Shown here in pieces: positions 36,070 through 45,060 of a DNA stretch of 64,000 bases; position 1 is the first letter of the stretch; each line of letters opens with the position of its first letter. A model generated the notes under the pieces. That model was not told the DNA's origin. It saw only the letters and a list, made by a program, of their open reading frames with translations, and did no database searches. Position numbers and translations under genes: made by a program. The DNA is taken from positions 127,648-191,647 of the forward strand of contig DHEJ01000038.1 in NCBI GenBank assembly GCA_002399815.1. Direction: 5' to 3'. Origin of the DNA: Acholeplasmataceae bacterium UBA4853 (GTDB lineage: Bacteria > Bacillota_I > Bacilli_A > Acholeplasmatales > Acholeplasmataceae).

Positions 36070-36131
36070 CATTTACTTATTGTTATTGCTTGAATCAATT
36101 AACATCAAATTTATACTACATTAAATATCAA

Positions 36132-37163
36132 TTATGAAATGATACTAATTGGTCCATTATTTGTATAAGCTAATAAAACCCACCAGATAGAAGCTATTAT
36201 AATTAAAATATGTAATAAGAGTGAACTTAGTGATAACCTAATTTTTTTGTAATCATTTAATAATAATGGTGGTATAACTAAGTAAGTAATCAGCATTAAA
36301 TTTCGAAAAATTCTAATAAAATTTAAATCTCTCATGACAAATGCAAGGGAAATCATAATTACAATGTTAACTCCTATAATAACATCTAAATCTGCTTTAG
36401 AATCAATAAAATGTTCCAGTTTGTTACGCTTTTTTAATTTACTTAAGGCATATCCAAAAATAATCACATATAAAATTAATAGTAATTTAGTGGTACTACT
36501 AACCTCTGAATGGAAGTATCCAATTTTACTCACATCAATGAATCCCGATAATATTTGGATAATTTGATCATTTAATACAAAGATGGTAATTGCTACAACG
36601 GTAGCACCAATTAATAATACTCTCTTGTCTATAAACTTAGTGAAAATGAGAAGTAAATAAAATAAAGATGTTATGTGGAATGTTGAAGCCAACAAGATTA
36701 GAATAATAAACTTAATATAACTCGTCTTTGAATTGAACAAATATGAAACAGCATAAATAATAAAGACCATAGATATAAAGTTTCTAAATTGCACTAAATC
36801 AGTTAAAAAAGGGAAAATCAAGTATAATGAAAGTATCTTGTTGGGTTTCTTTGAATAGCGAGAAATTAACATATTAACGAAAATAAATAGTATAGTGTTA
36901 ATAACAACATAAAATTCTTTGAATTCGAGTCCCGCCCAAACGCCAAGTTGGTTTAAATACTGAAAACCAATTTCAAAGTTTTGATTTATTCCACCAATTT
37001 TAATTAAATTGTAGTTATATTCATAGTGAAGATAATCGACGTTTCCAATAGCCCAAATAGCTGCTATTAACATAAAAATCAAAATCAAAATTCTTACGAA
37101 TTTACTCTTCGGAAATACAAAACCAATTATAATAAACAGGATGTACAAAATACCTTTATACAT
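36132..37163 (-). CDS. EpsG/Wzy-like glycan polymerase
   Basis: A 343-residue membrane protein with about 10 helices. It matches the EpsG pattern: an early HYEYNYNLI segment, FEIGFQYLNQ, and VQFRNFISMVF. Such proteins polymerise repeat units on the outer face of the membrane. The start is ATG 37163, with GGAGG 5 bases upstream; the in-frame TTG at 37175 is rejected. It lies between the transferases and the rml block, where Wzy genes are usual. Confidence 0.78.
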   Translation of the reverse strand: MYKGILYILFIIIGFVFPKSKFVRILILIFMLIAAIWAIGNVDYLHYEYNYNLIKIGGINQNFEIGFQYLNQLGVWAGLEFKEFYVVINTILFIFVNMLISRYSKKPNKILSLYLIFPFLTDLVQFRNFISMVFIIYAVSYLFNSKTSYIKFIILILLASTFHITSLFYLLLIFTKFIDKRVLLIGATVVAITIFVLNDQIIQILSGFIDVSKIGYFHSEVSSTTKLLLILYVIIFGYALSKLKKRNKLEHFIDSKADLDVIIGVNIVIMISLAFVMRDLNFIRIFRNLMLITYLVIPPLLLNDYKKIRLSLSSLLLHILIIIASIWWVLLAYTNNGPISIIS

Positions 37164-37186
37164 TGTTACCTCCAAAACAACTAACT

Positions 37187-38083
37187 TTACTCATTATTAG
37201 TAATTTTTTTTATCCAATTTTTAAAATCATATTTATTTTTAATAATTTCATCAATTTCAACCATACTTGAACTAATGAATTTTTGTAAATGAGAATCATT
37301 TAAATCTTTGATAACAAAAATGTTATTTACATTATAAAAATCGTATTTGGATACGGTTGGATCCGTAGTAATAAGCTTCTTTTTTAGAAATAATGCTTCA
37401 AGTGGACGTTGTGTTTTACCTTGTTGCCCTTCTTGAACAACATCTAATATCATTTTTGAATCACTGATAATATTAAGTACCTCTTTATATCCAATTCTAT
37501 CCTTATACTTATATTCTGTTTGATTTCTTTCAGAGCGAACTATATGAAAATATGATTTTAATCCATTATCATTAAAAAATCTTTCAAGTTTTAAAAGGTA
37601 CTCTAATCTACCTTTATCTGCACCAATAAAGCATATATCGTATTTTGGTTTTTCCTGTGCTATTTCAATACTACTAAAGTAGTAGGTATCTAAAAAGTTA
37701 ATTCCATAATTAATTGAATCATCTAAATCAAATGTGTATATGTTCTTTTTGGATGCATTTAAATCCTCAGGTTTCAAAGTTGTAAATATCGAGTTCCAGT
37801 ACCAGTGTTTTAATTTTTCTTCTTTACCTTTGAATAATTTAATAATCGAATTACTATAAATTGAAACTGGCAATATAGCGATATCATAATCATTGATTTT
37901 TTTAGACCATTCCCCAAAAAACCAGTACACAGGTAGATGTAATTTCAAGAATAATCTTCTAAATAAACGACTGATTATATCATTATTTCTAAACATATGT
38001 TTACAAGTAACGTTTTCAATTTTATTTCTTTGCTTTAAGTAAAAATCCTCTGAATAATTTGTCTCTATGAATAGTGTTTTCAT
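37187..38083 (-). CDS. Putative glycosyltransferase
   Basis: A 298-residue soluble protein. The second half (YDICFIGADKGR, ILDVVQEGQQGKTQRPLEAL, KKLITTDP) resembles a class of polysaccharide-biosynthesis proteins related to CgeB/GT-B folds. A sugar donor cannot be named. It sits 2 bases after a GT4 gene and 23 bases before the polymerase, so it is probably one of the repeat-unit transferases. Confidence 0.6.
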   Translation of the reverse strand: MKTLFIETNYSEDFYLKQRNKIENVTCKHMFRNNDIISRLFRRLFLKLHLPVYWFFGEWSKKINDYDIAILPVSIYSNSIIKLFKGKEEKLKHWYWNSIFTTLKPEDLNASKKNIYTFDLDDSINYGINFLDTYYFSSIEIAQEKPKYDICFIGADKGRLEYLLKLERFFNDNGLKSYFHIVRSERNQTEYKYKDRIGYKEVLNIISDSKMILDVVQEGQQGKTQRPLEALFLKKKLITTDPTVSKYDFYNVNNIFVIKDLNDSHLQKFISSSMVEIDEIIKNKYDFKNWIKKITNNE

Positions 38084-38085
38084 AG

Positions 38086-39285
38086 CTATACTATGACCTT
38101 AGTATGTTCTAAATGTTTTTTGAATAAGTTATAGAATTCGGCTCTTCTTTTTTGTAATTTTGAATTTTCATATTCTTTTACTTTATCAACATTTAATTTA
38201 CTTTGCTCAACCATCAATTCTGGATGATTATACATTTCAATTATTTTCTTAGCAAAACCTTCATAATCATTGAAATTAAATAGAAAATTTGAATCTAGTA
38301 ATTCAGGAATGCCTGCGATTGAAGTTGAGATACACGGTAAACCAGCAGCCATTGCTTCAATAATAACTCTTGGTAATCCTTCTAGTCTTGTCGGTAAAAC
38401 CATCAAGTCACTTTCCCTAAGTTTATTGAGTAAAATTTTCTTATCTGCAATTGATCCAATAAACTTTACATCTTGTTGCAAATTGAACTTTTCAATTTGT
38501 TTCTCAAATAATGGAACTTGTGATCCTGAACCTATAAATGTTACTCTAATTGGTATATTTTTTTCTCTAAGTACTTTTGCGACATTAATTACTGTGCTAT
38601 GTCCTTTAATATCACTTTCAATTGAATTCGATACATGAACAATCTTAATTATTTCATTTTCAAAAAATTCGGTTTTTGGTTCTGAAATTTGATCATTATA
38701 TAAGTTTATGGATGAGTAATGGCTTGTAAATCCTTTTTTGTAATCGGTTTTATGCGCAATAGATGGATATTTTTTTTGAAGATATTTTTCAGTTACATAT
38801 GATACACCTATTGCTTTTTTAATTATTTTCTTTGTAAACATAACATTTATTTTTCTAAAAATAAAGTTCATATCCATAAAAAGATTAGGATCATTAACTA
38901 ATTCAACTATATAACTTTTATTCTTTTTTTTTGCAAAAAGATCAAATAAATAACTTTCAACTTGAGCAAGTCTTAAAACATAGCCATCATAACCATCAAG
39001 ACTATGTCTTATAGCCTTTCTGATCTTAAAAATTTTAGATACCATCTGTTTTAACCCACGATACCAAGGAATTTCATAAATTTCAACGTTTGGACCATCA
39101 ACTCTAAGATATTTATCATGATCGATAAAATTTGAATCAAGGTCTTTTACCTTGGTTATAAATCTAACTGCACTAAAAGAATCTAAATATCTCTTAAAAA
39201 AATCATATGAATATATTGTTTTAGAATAGTATTTTCCATCTTTAGTTTTGACTATGTGTGCATTATCAATGATTGCTATTTTCAT
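38086..39285 (-). CDS. Family 4 glycosyltransferase
   Basis: A 399-residue GT-B enzyme. The C-terminal domain has VHVSNSIESDIKGH, LPTRLEGLPRVIIEAMAAG (E-x7-E type) and STSIAGIPE. It would use a nucleotide-sugar donor to extend the lipid-linked repeat unit on the inner face of the membrane. The specificity is unknown. Confidence 0.85.
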   Translation of the reverse strand: MKIAIIDNAHIVKTKDGKYYSKTIYSYDFFKRYLDSFSAVRFITKVKDLDSNFIDHDKYLRVDGPNVEIYEIPWYRGLKQMVSKIFKIRKAIRHSLDGYDGYVLRLAQVESYLFDLFAKKKNKSYIVELVNDPNLFMDMNFIFRKINVMFTKKIIKKAIGVSYVTEKYLQKKYPSIAHKTDYKKGFTSHYSSINLYNDQISEPKTEFFENEIIKIVHVSNSIESDIKGHSTVINVAKVLREKNIPIRVTFIGSGSQVPLFEKQIEKFNLQQDVKFIGSIADKKILLNKLRESDLMVLPTRLEGLPRVIIEAMAAGLPCISTSIAGIPELLDSNFLFNFNDYEGFAKKIIEMYNHPELMVEQSKLNVDKVKEYENSKLQKRRAEFYNLFKKHLEHTKVIV

Positions 39286-39337
39286 ATCTTATTCCTTTTC
39301 TTATTTGCTTTTTATAGTCCTGCAGCTATTGGTTTTT

Positions 39338-40072
39338 TTAAAGGTTGGTAAAGGTAATTAGCACTGCCTTCTTCGGCCCAAAATAAACGAACATTGAACC
39401 TGCTGCAACTGCATGTGCACCAGCATTTAAGGCTTCAACAAAATGTTCTCGTTTGCCTGCACCTCCTTGAATTACAAGTGGTAAATCCAATCCTACAGTG
39501 GCTTGTTTAATTAAATCTATATCATAGCCTGTCATTTGTCCTTCTCGGTCAATTGAATTGATGATCACTTCACCAACTCCTAGGTTAACTGCTCTTATTA
39601 TGTATCCTTTCAGATCATTTGATACTTCTTTTGTACCTGACTTAATATATACTTTGTATTTGTCGCGATGCTTTTTAACATCAATCGAAGCGACTACACT
39701 TTGACTACCTGCATAATTTACACATTCTTTAATCAAATTTGTGTTATTATAAAGTTCAGTCGAAAAAATAACTTTTTCATATCCTATTTTGAATAACTTT
39801 TTTGCATCATCAAAAGATCTAATACCACCGCCATATCCAAGAGGCATAAAAGCTTGTGATGCAATATCTTTTAGAAGTTTGAAATTAATTGGTGTATTAT
39901 TTAGGCTTGCTCTAATATCACAAATAACAAGTTCATCCACGTATTTACCATTAAAAATTTTAACAGCATTAACGGGATCACCTAAATATCTTGGCTTATT
40001 ATATTTTTCAGTTTTTACTAAGTCATCATCAATGAAAGCAAGAACCGGAATCACTCTAGGTTTACTATACAT
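39338..40072 (-). CDS. HisF-like cyclase subunit of sugar amidotransferase
   Basis: A 244-residue (beta/alpha)8 protein of the HisF2/WbuZ type, with VIPVLAFIDDDLVKT, LGYGGGIRS, the second Asp in ASIDVKK, and QGGAGKREH. It is known in glycan loci as the partner of HisH and WbuX/LfnA/WbpG, passing ammonia to make acetamidino sugars. It overlaps hisH by 8 bases and GGAG precedes ATG 40072. No other histidine genes are present, which argues for a glycan rather than an amino-acid role. Confidence 0.85.
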   Translation of the reverse strand: MYSKPRVIPVLAFIDDDLVKTEKYNKPRYLGDPVNAVKIFNGKYVDELVICDIRASLNNTPINFKLLKDIASQAFMPLGYGGGIRSFDDAKKLFKIGYEKVIFSTELYNNTNLIKECVNYAGSQSVVASIDVKKHRDKYKVYIKSGTKEVSNDLKGYIIRAVNLGVGEVIINSIDREGQMTGYDIDLIKQATVGLDLPLVIQGGAGKREHFVEALNAGAHAVAAGSMFVYFGPKKAVLITFTNL

Positions 40073-40685
40073 TTACAATCTCCAAGAAGTTTCTCATTAA
40101 TTTCATACCAAATTTATGGCTTTTTTCAGGGTGAAATTGAACACCATAAACACTTCCTTCGTTAATCCCAACAACAACTTCATAGCCATACTCAGCAGTT
40201 AAAATAATCGTATTTAGATCATTTGTAACTGCATGATAACTATGAACAAAGTAATAACGATAATCATCATCCAATTCTTTTAAAAGTGGGTTTTCAGTTT
40301 TTTTAACTTTAATAGTATTCCATCCCATATGAGGAATTTTTAATCCTTGGTCGAGTCTAAATCTAATATTGTGAAAATCAATAAGTGATAATCCCGGTTT
40401 TACGCCTTCTTCACTTGAATTACCAAGTAATTGCATGCCTAAACAAATACCCATAATAGGTTTTTTAAGTTCCAATGCATACTTTCGAATGATTTTGTCA
40501 AGTCCTCTTTCTTCAAGGTTTTTCATGCCTTCATCAAAAGAACCAACTCCTGGAAGGATAAGGTGTGTGGATTTTAAAATTCTCTCTTCATCTGATGATA
40601 TTTCCACATCAGCGAAACCTAAATATTCAATCATATTCTTGATTGAACCAACATTCCCCATGTCATAATCAATTATTGTAATCAC
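40065..40685 (-). CDS. HisH-like glutamine amidotransferase subunit
   Basis: A 206-residue class I glutamine amidotransferase. The nucleophile is Cys81 in GICLGMQLLG, with His185 and Glu187 in VQFHPEKS; the oxyanion strand is LPGVGSF. The start is GTG at 40685. It releases ammonia from glutamine for the HisF-like partner and the WbuX-like amidotransferase just upstream. This matches the WbuY/HisH2 genes of L-FucNAm or acetamidino-sugar loci. Confidence 0.88.
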   Translation of the reverse strand: MITIIDYDMGNVGSIKNMIEYLGFADVEISSDEERILKSTHLILPGVGSFDEGMKNLEERGLDKIIRKYALELKKPIMGICLGMQLLGNSSEEGVKPGLSLIDFHNIRFRLDQGLKIPHMGWNTIKVKKTENPLLKELDDDYRYYFVHSYHAVTNDLNTIILTAEYGYEVVVGINEGSVYGVQFHPEKSHKFGMKLMRNFLEIVNV

Positions 40686-40696
40686 GGTACACCAAC

Positions 40697-41833
40697 CTAT
40701 CTGTATTGACGTTTTTCAATACCAATCAATTGAGCAATTTTAACTCCAAGTGCAATGAATTTCGAATTATTCTTATAAGTTTTATAAGTTTTATTTGGTT
40801 CTTTCATCATAGATAAAAATTCATCTTTGGTAACTCCAAGTTTTTTACACACATATTCTAAGTCTCTCATTGCTTGTGTCTCATCATAAGGTGGATTATT
40901 TAACATAGATATAGCTTCATCTCTAGTTAATTGGTCTGTTGAAATCAGACTGGAAAAGTGTGCTCTTCTTTTGTCGTAACCAAACTTTTTGACTAACCAA
41001 TAACCCTCATAGAATCTTGTGAAAATACTTTCAAAATGCTTGTTAGCATATGGTTCGTAGTTGAATCTATTTTTTAACGTATCTATTGCATCTTGTTTTG
41101 TATATGGAATAAGGTCTAATGGTCTATGAACTTTCATCCCCTTAAAGAAACGGTAATAAATTTTATATTTAAACATTCCTGTCATAGGTAATGTTCTTAG
41201 TGTTTTTTTACCATACTTTTTATGTATATCTCTAATCATTCTCAAGTCATTTTGATAGACCCATTCAAGTGGTTCCCTAATGCATTCAGTAGAATAATTA
41301 CCACCTGTTAATACATGTTTAATTTTATGTTTAACTGCAAAATTATAAAGTGACGCAAAGATGACATGATCTTGTGGTAAATCCTGATATGGTACTTGGG
41401 ACTTAAAGAATGCAAGTTGAAGATCCTTCATTTCATTCCAGTTAACAATTTCAGTGTTTAATTCAAGGTTTAATCCTTTGACTACTTTTTCGATGTTCTC
41501 AACTGCCACGTTTAAATTCCATCCTGTATCAACAGAAAATGCTAAAGGACGTAATCCTAAAACTTCTTTTGCATAATAAAGTAAATAAGAACTGTCTATT
41601 CCACCTGAAATACCAATGATACAGTCAAAACTCTTACCTTTACCGTCTTTTTTTACCTGTTCAACTATTTTATCAAGCTTCGCTTTACCTAAGCTATCCG
41701 TATGCCAATTGGGTTTAATACTCTCTTCAAAATTTCTACAATGATCGCAAACACCATCCTCGTCAAATTTAATAACCGAATCTGATGTATCCATAACGCA
41801 ACGCGTACAAACTTGGTATTCTCTTTTCTCCAT
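40697..41833 (-). CDS. N-acetyl sugar amidotransferase (WbuX/LfnA/WbpG type)
   Basis: A 378-residue PP-loop ATPase. The zinc-type cysteines Cys9/Cys12 and Cys29/Cys32 flank the N-terminus. The PP-loop is GISGGIDSSYLLYY. Homologues (WbpG, WbuX, LfnA, PseA) convert the acetamido group of a nucleotide sugar to acetamidino using ammonia from HisH-HisF. It directly follows the fnlC stop (TAAATG), so its substrate is probably UDP-L-FucNAc, giving the L-FucNAm donor. The pairing with the fnl genes is the basis of that inference. Confidence 0.86.
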   Translation of the reverse strand: MEKREYQVCTRCVMDTSDSVIKFDEDGVCDHCRNFEESIKPNWHTDSLGKAKLDKIVEQVKKDGKGKSFDCIIGISGGIDSSYLLYYAKEVLGLRPLAFSVDTGWNLNVAVENIEKVVKGLNLELNTEIVNWNEMKDLQLAFFKSQVPYQDLPQDHVIFASLYNFAVKHKIKHVLTGGNYSTECIREPLEWVYQNDLRMIRDIHKKYGKKTLRTLPMTGMFKYKIYYRFFKGMKVHRPLDLIPYTKQDAIDTLKNRFNYEPYANKHFESIFTRFYEGYWLVKKFGYDKRRAHFSSLISTDQLTRDEAISMLNNPPYDETQAMRDLEYVCKKLGVTKDEFLSMMKEPNKTYKTYKNNSKFIALGVKIAQLIGIEKRQYR

Positions 41834-42952
41834 TTACTTTCCCCAAACCTTCTTATTAATATAATCTGTATACGAAACAATGATTTCAAGCACCTTATCA
41901 GATACATTAGGCATAGAATAATCATAAACATATCTATGTTCTTTATTTCTAGTTTCTAAAATAATTAATGCTTGTAAAATTCTTTCTTTTTTAAGTCCTA
42001 CCATCATAACACTGGTTTCTTCCATTGCTTCTGGTCTTTCATGTGCTTCTCTAATATTTAATGCCTTAAAATTAAGGATTGATGATTCTTCACTAATAGT
42101 ACCAGAATCACTTAAGACACATTTAGATTCAATTTGTAGTTTGTTGTAATCAATGAATCCAAGTGGCTTTAACGTTTGAATTAGACTATGAAACTTAATA
42201 CCTTTTGATTCTATCATTTTTCTAGTTCTTGGATGTGTTGATATGATGATTGGTAATTGGTATGTTTCTGCAATCGTATTTAAAGTATCGACTAAATCAA
42301 TAAAATTATCTGAGTTAATGTTTTCTTCTCTATGTGCAGAAACTAAAAAGTATTCGCCTTTTTTAAGTGACAGTCTTTCTAATACATCTGACTTTTTAAT
42401 ATCATCTTTTTTACTATTTAAAACTTCAAACATTGGACTACCCGTTTTAATGATTCTATCAGCTGGAATACCTTCTCTTAATAAGTATTCTCTTGCTATA
42501 GTACTATAAGGCATATTAATATCTGAAATATGATCAACAATTTTTCTATTAGTTTCTTCAGGTACTCTTTGATCAAAACATCTGTTTCCTGCTTCCATAT
42601 GAAAAATTGGAATATGACGTCGTTTAGCAGCAATTGTAGCTAAACAGCTATTGGTATCACCGAGAACTAAAAATGCATCTGGTTTAACTTCATCTAAAAC
42701 AGAATCTATTTTAATCAAAATGTTTCCAATTGTTTCAATCGCTGTACCTACTGCAGCATTTAAAAAATAATCGGGTTTATTCAAATTAAAGTCACTAAAA
42801 AACACTTCATTCAACTCATAGTCATAGTTTTGTCCAGTATGAACAAGTACATGCTCGATTGCAGGAGATGCATTTAATTTATTAATAACTGCAGATAATC
42901 TAATAATCTCAGGTCTGGTTCCTACTACCGTCATAACTTTTAATTTTTTCAT
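41834..42952 (-). CDS. fnlC: UDP-L-FucNAc C-2 epimerase (FnlC/WbjD)
   Basis: A 372-residue WecB-type 2-epimerase with VVGTRPEIIR, HTGQNYD, HMEAGNR, SAHREENI and SDSGTISEESS. In the L-FucNAc pathway the enzyme inverts C-2 of UDP-L-PneNAc. The ATG at 42952 has GGAGG 6 bases upstream at the end of fnlB; the longer frame to 43003 lies inside fnlB. The gene order fnlA-fnlB-fnlC favours this function over ordinary ManNAc synthesis. Confidence 0.88.
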   Translation of the reverse strand: MKKLKVMTVVGTRPEIIRLSAVINKLNASPAIEHVLVHTGQNYDYELNEVFFSDFNLNKPDYFLNAAVGTAIETIGNILIKIDSVLDEVKPDAFLVLGDTNSCLATIAAKRRHIPIFHMEAGNRCFDQRVPEETNRKIVDHISDINMPYSTIAREYLLREGIPADRIIKTGSPMFEVLNSKKDDIKKSDVLERLSLKKGEYFLVSAHREENINSDNFIDLVDTLNTIAETYQLPIIISTHPRTRKMIESKGIKFHSLIQTLKPLGFIDYNKLQIESKCVLSDSGTISEESSILNFKALNIREAHERPEAMEETSVMMVGLKKERILQALIILETRNKEHRYVYDYSMPNVSDKVLEIIVSYTDYINKKVWGK

Positions 42953-42953
42953 C

Positions 42954-44057
42954 TTAAACCTCCACAAATGTTGTATCAGGATTATTTGGATCAAATGATT
43001 CATTTGCCCACATCACTGTTACCATATCCGAATTTCCTAAATTTTCTATATTATGTGTATATCCAGGTGGTATATCAACTACTTCCAATTTTTCACCAGA
43101 CACAAAATATTCTATTACTTTAGTATCATTAATTTTTCTAAATCTAATAACACCATTACCACTCACAACTAAGAACTTCTCATTCTTAGAATGGTGCCAA
43201 TGATTACCCTTAGTAATACCTGGTTTAGATATATTGATTGAAACTTGACCACGGTCTAAGGTTTTGATAAATTCAGTAAATGATCCTCTATAATCAATAT
43301 TCATCTTCAGTAAATAACTAAAGTCATTCTCAGGCAAATACGTTAAATAATTGGCATATAACTTCTTAGTGAATTCATCAGACATATCGGGAATTAATCG
43401 ATTGATTCTCGATTCTTTAAAACTATAAAGAAGTTTGGCTATGACTCCTAATTTTACCATATAAAATGGTAAAACCTTATAGTACTTTCCTTCCAATAAA
43501 CCCTTACCATTTAAAGAACGTAATAATTCCTTTACAATATCATCAATATAGATCAAATTCAATTCAACATCTGGGTTATTCATCTGGATTGGAATATTGT
43601 TTGCTATATTATAAGAAAATGTAGCAATCACACTATTATAATTTGGTTTACACCATTTTCCAAAGACGTTTTGAAAACGGTAAATTAAAACTTTCGCACC
43701 AGTTTCACTACTATATTTAAATAGTGCATCTTCACCCATTTTTTTACTAATACCATAAGGATTTTCAAGTTCTGCTTGAATTGATGAAGACATCATAATT
43801 GGACAATTATTATTATGTTTTTTTAGTAAATTTAGTAACTCAGTTGTGAATCCAAAATTACCATTTTTAAAATCTTCAGGATTTTCAGGTCTATTCACAC
43901 CAGCTAAATGAAACACAAAATTAGCATCCTTACAATAAACATCCAGCAATTCTTTTGATGTATCTAAATCAAAAGAAAAAACGGTATGTTCTTTTATGAG
44001 TTCTGTTATTAAATTTTTACCAATAAATCCTTTGGCTCCAGTTACTAAAATATTCAT
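42954..44057 (-). CDS. fnlB: UDP-4-keto-6-deoxy-hexose reductase with cupin (FnlB/WbjC)
   Basis: A 367-residue protein: an N-terminal Rossmann reductase (GAKGFIGKN, catalytic YGISKKMGE) and a C-terminal cupin (GNHWHHSKNEKFLVV) from about residue 260. This fusion is diagnostic for WbjC/FnlB/Cap5F, which epimerises C-3 and reduces the 4-keto group on the way to UDP-L-FucNAc. It lies between fnlA and fnlC. Confidence 0.9.
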   Translation of the reverse strand: MNILVTGAKGFIGKNLITELIKEHTVFSFDLDTSKELLDVYCKDANFVFHLAGVNRPENPEDFKNGNFGFTTELLNLLKKHNNNCPIMMSSSIQAELENPYGISKKMGEDALFKYSSETGAKVLIYRFQNVFGKWCKPNYNSVIATFSYNIANNIPIQMNNPDVELNLIYIDDIVKELLRSLNGKGLLEGKYYKVLPFYMVKLGVIAKLLYSFKESRINRLIPDMSDEFTKKLYANYLTYLPENDFSYLLKMNIDYRGSFTEFIKTLDRGQVSINISKPGITKGNHWHHSKNEKFLVVSGNGVIRFRKINDTKVIEYFVSGEKLEVVDIPPGYTHNIENLGNSDMVTVMWANESFDPNNPDTTFVEV

Positions 44058-44064
44058 CTTAAAC

Positions 44065-45060
44065 CTACTTAAACAATTCTAATTTCATTAATAATTTTTT
44101 CATTCCATCAATATCAAGTCTTGTAGTATTGTGAGAATGATATGACTCAACAATACTTAATTTTTGGCTACCTTTTTCAATAAATTTATCATAGTTTAAG
44201 TTTCTATTATCTGAAGGTATTCTAAAAAAATCTCCTAAATCAACTGACTTCATCATTTCTTCTTGAGTCACTAATACCTCGTATAACTTCTCACCATGTC
44301 TAGTTCCAATATATACCGGTTTTTGTGAACTACCTTTTAATTCTAAAACAGCTTTTGCTAAAACTTCTACCGTTGCAGCTGGTGCTTTTTGAACAAATAA
44401 ATCCCCTTGGTTCCCATGCTCAAATGCATAAAGCACTAAATCAACAGCATCTTCTAAAGTCATCATGAATCTTGTCATTTCAGGATTAGTAATCGTAATT
44501 GGTTTATTGTGTTCTATTTGATCTAAAAATAATGGAATAACCGAACCACGTGATGCCATAACGTTTCCATATCTTGTTAAGCATAAAACAGTGTCTTGTT
44601 CTCTTAATTGTCGAGATCTTGCAACCACATTCTTTTCCATCATCGCTTTACTCATTCCCATTGCATTAATCGGATAAGCTGCCTTATCTGTTGATAAGAA
44701 AATGGCTTTCTTAACCCCATTTTTTACACATGCAGAAATAACATTGTCACTACCTATAACATTTGTTTTAACAGCTTCCATTGGATAAAATTCACATGAA
44801 GGTACTTGTTTAAGTGCAGCAGCATGGAAAACATAATCGACTCCAATAAATGCACCTTCAATTGAGTTATAATCTCTAACATCACCAATGTAGAATTTTA
44901 ATTTATCATTATTATAGAATTTTCTCATGTCCTCTTGTTTCTTTTCATCACGAGATAAAATTCTAATCTCTTTTATATCAGAACTTAAAAAACGTGAAAC
45001 TACAGCGTTTCCAAATGAACCTGTTCCACCAGTTACTAATAAAATCTTATTTTTAAACAT
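44065..45060 (-). CDS. fnlA: UDP-GlcNAc 4,6-dehydratase/5-epimerase (FnlA/WbjB/CapE)
   Basis: A 331-residue soluble dehydratase with GGTGSFGNAV, STDKAAYPINAMGMSK (MxxxK in place of YxxxK) and ARSRQLRE. It starts the UDP-L-FucNAc pathway from UDP-GlcNAc. The start overlaps the stop of the transferase gene by one base (TAATG). It is distinct from the membrane-bound CapD-type enzyme at 52428. Confidence 0.92.
   Translation of the reverse strand: MFKNKILLVTGGTGSFGNAVVSRFLSSDIKEIRILSRDEKKQEDMRKFYNNDKLKFYIGDVRDYNSIEGAFIGVDYVFHAAALKQVPSCEFYPMEAVKTNVIGSDNVISACVKNGVKKAIFLSTDKAAYPINAMGMSKAMMEKNVVARSRQLREQDTVLCLTRYGNVMASRGSVIPLFLDQIEHNKPITITNPEMTRFMMTLEDAVDLVLYAFEHGNQGDLFVQKAPAATVEVLAKAVLELKGSSQKPVYIGTRHGEKLYEVLVTQEEMMKSVDLGDFFRIPSDNRNLNYDKFIEKGSQKLSIVESYHSHNTTRLDIDGMKKLLMKLELFK

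Noticed and set aside
39338..39380. A frameshift at the end of the HisF-like gene, since the next frame continues for some codons
   Set aside because: The visible end (KKAVLITF) already fits the normal C-terminus of HisF2 proteins.
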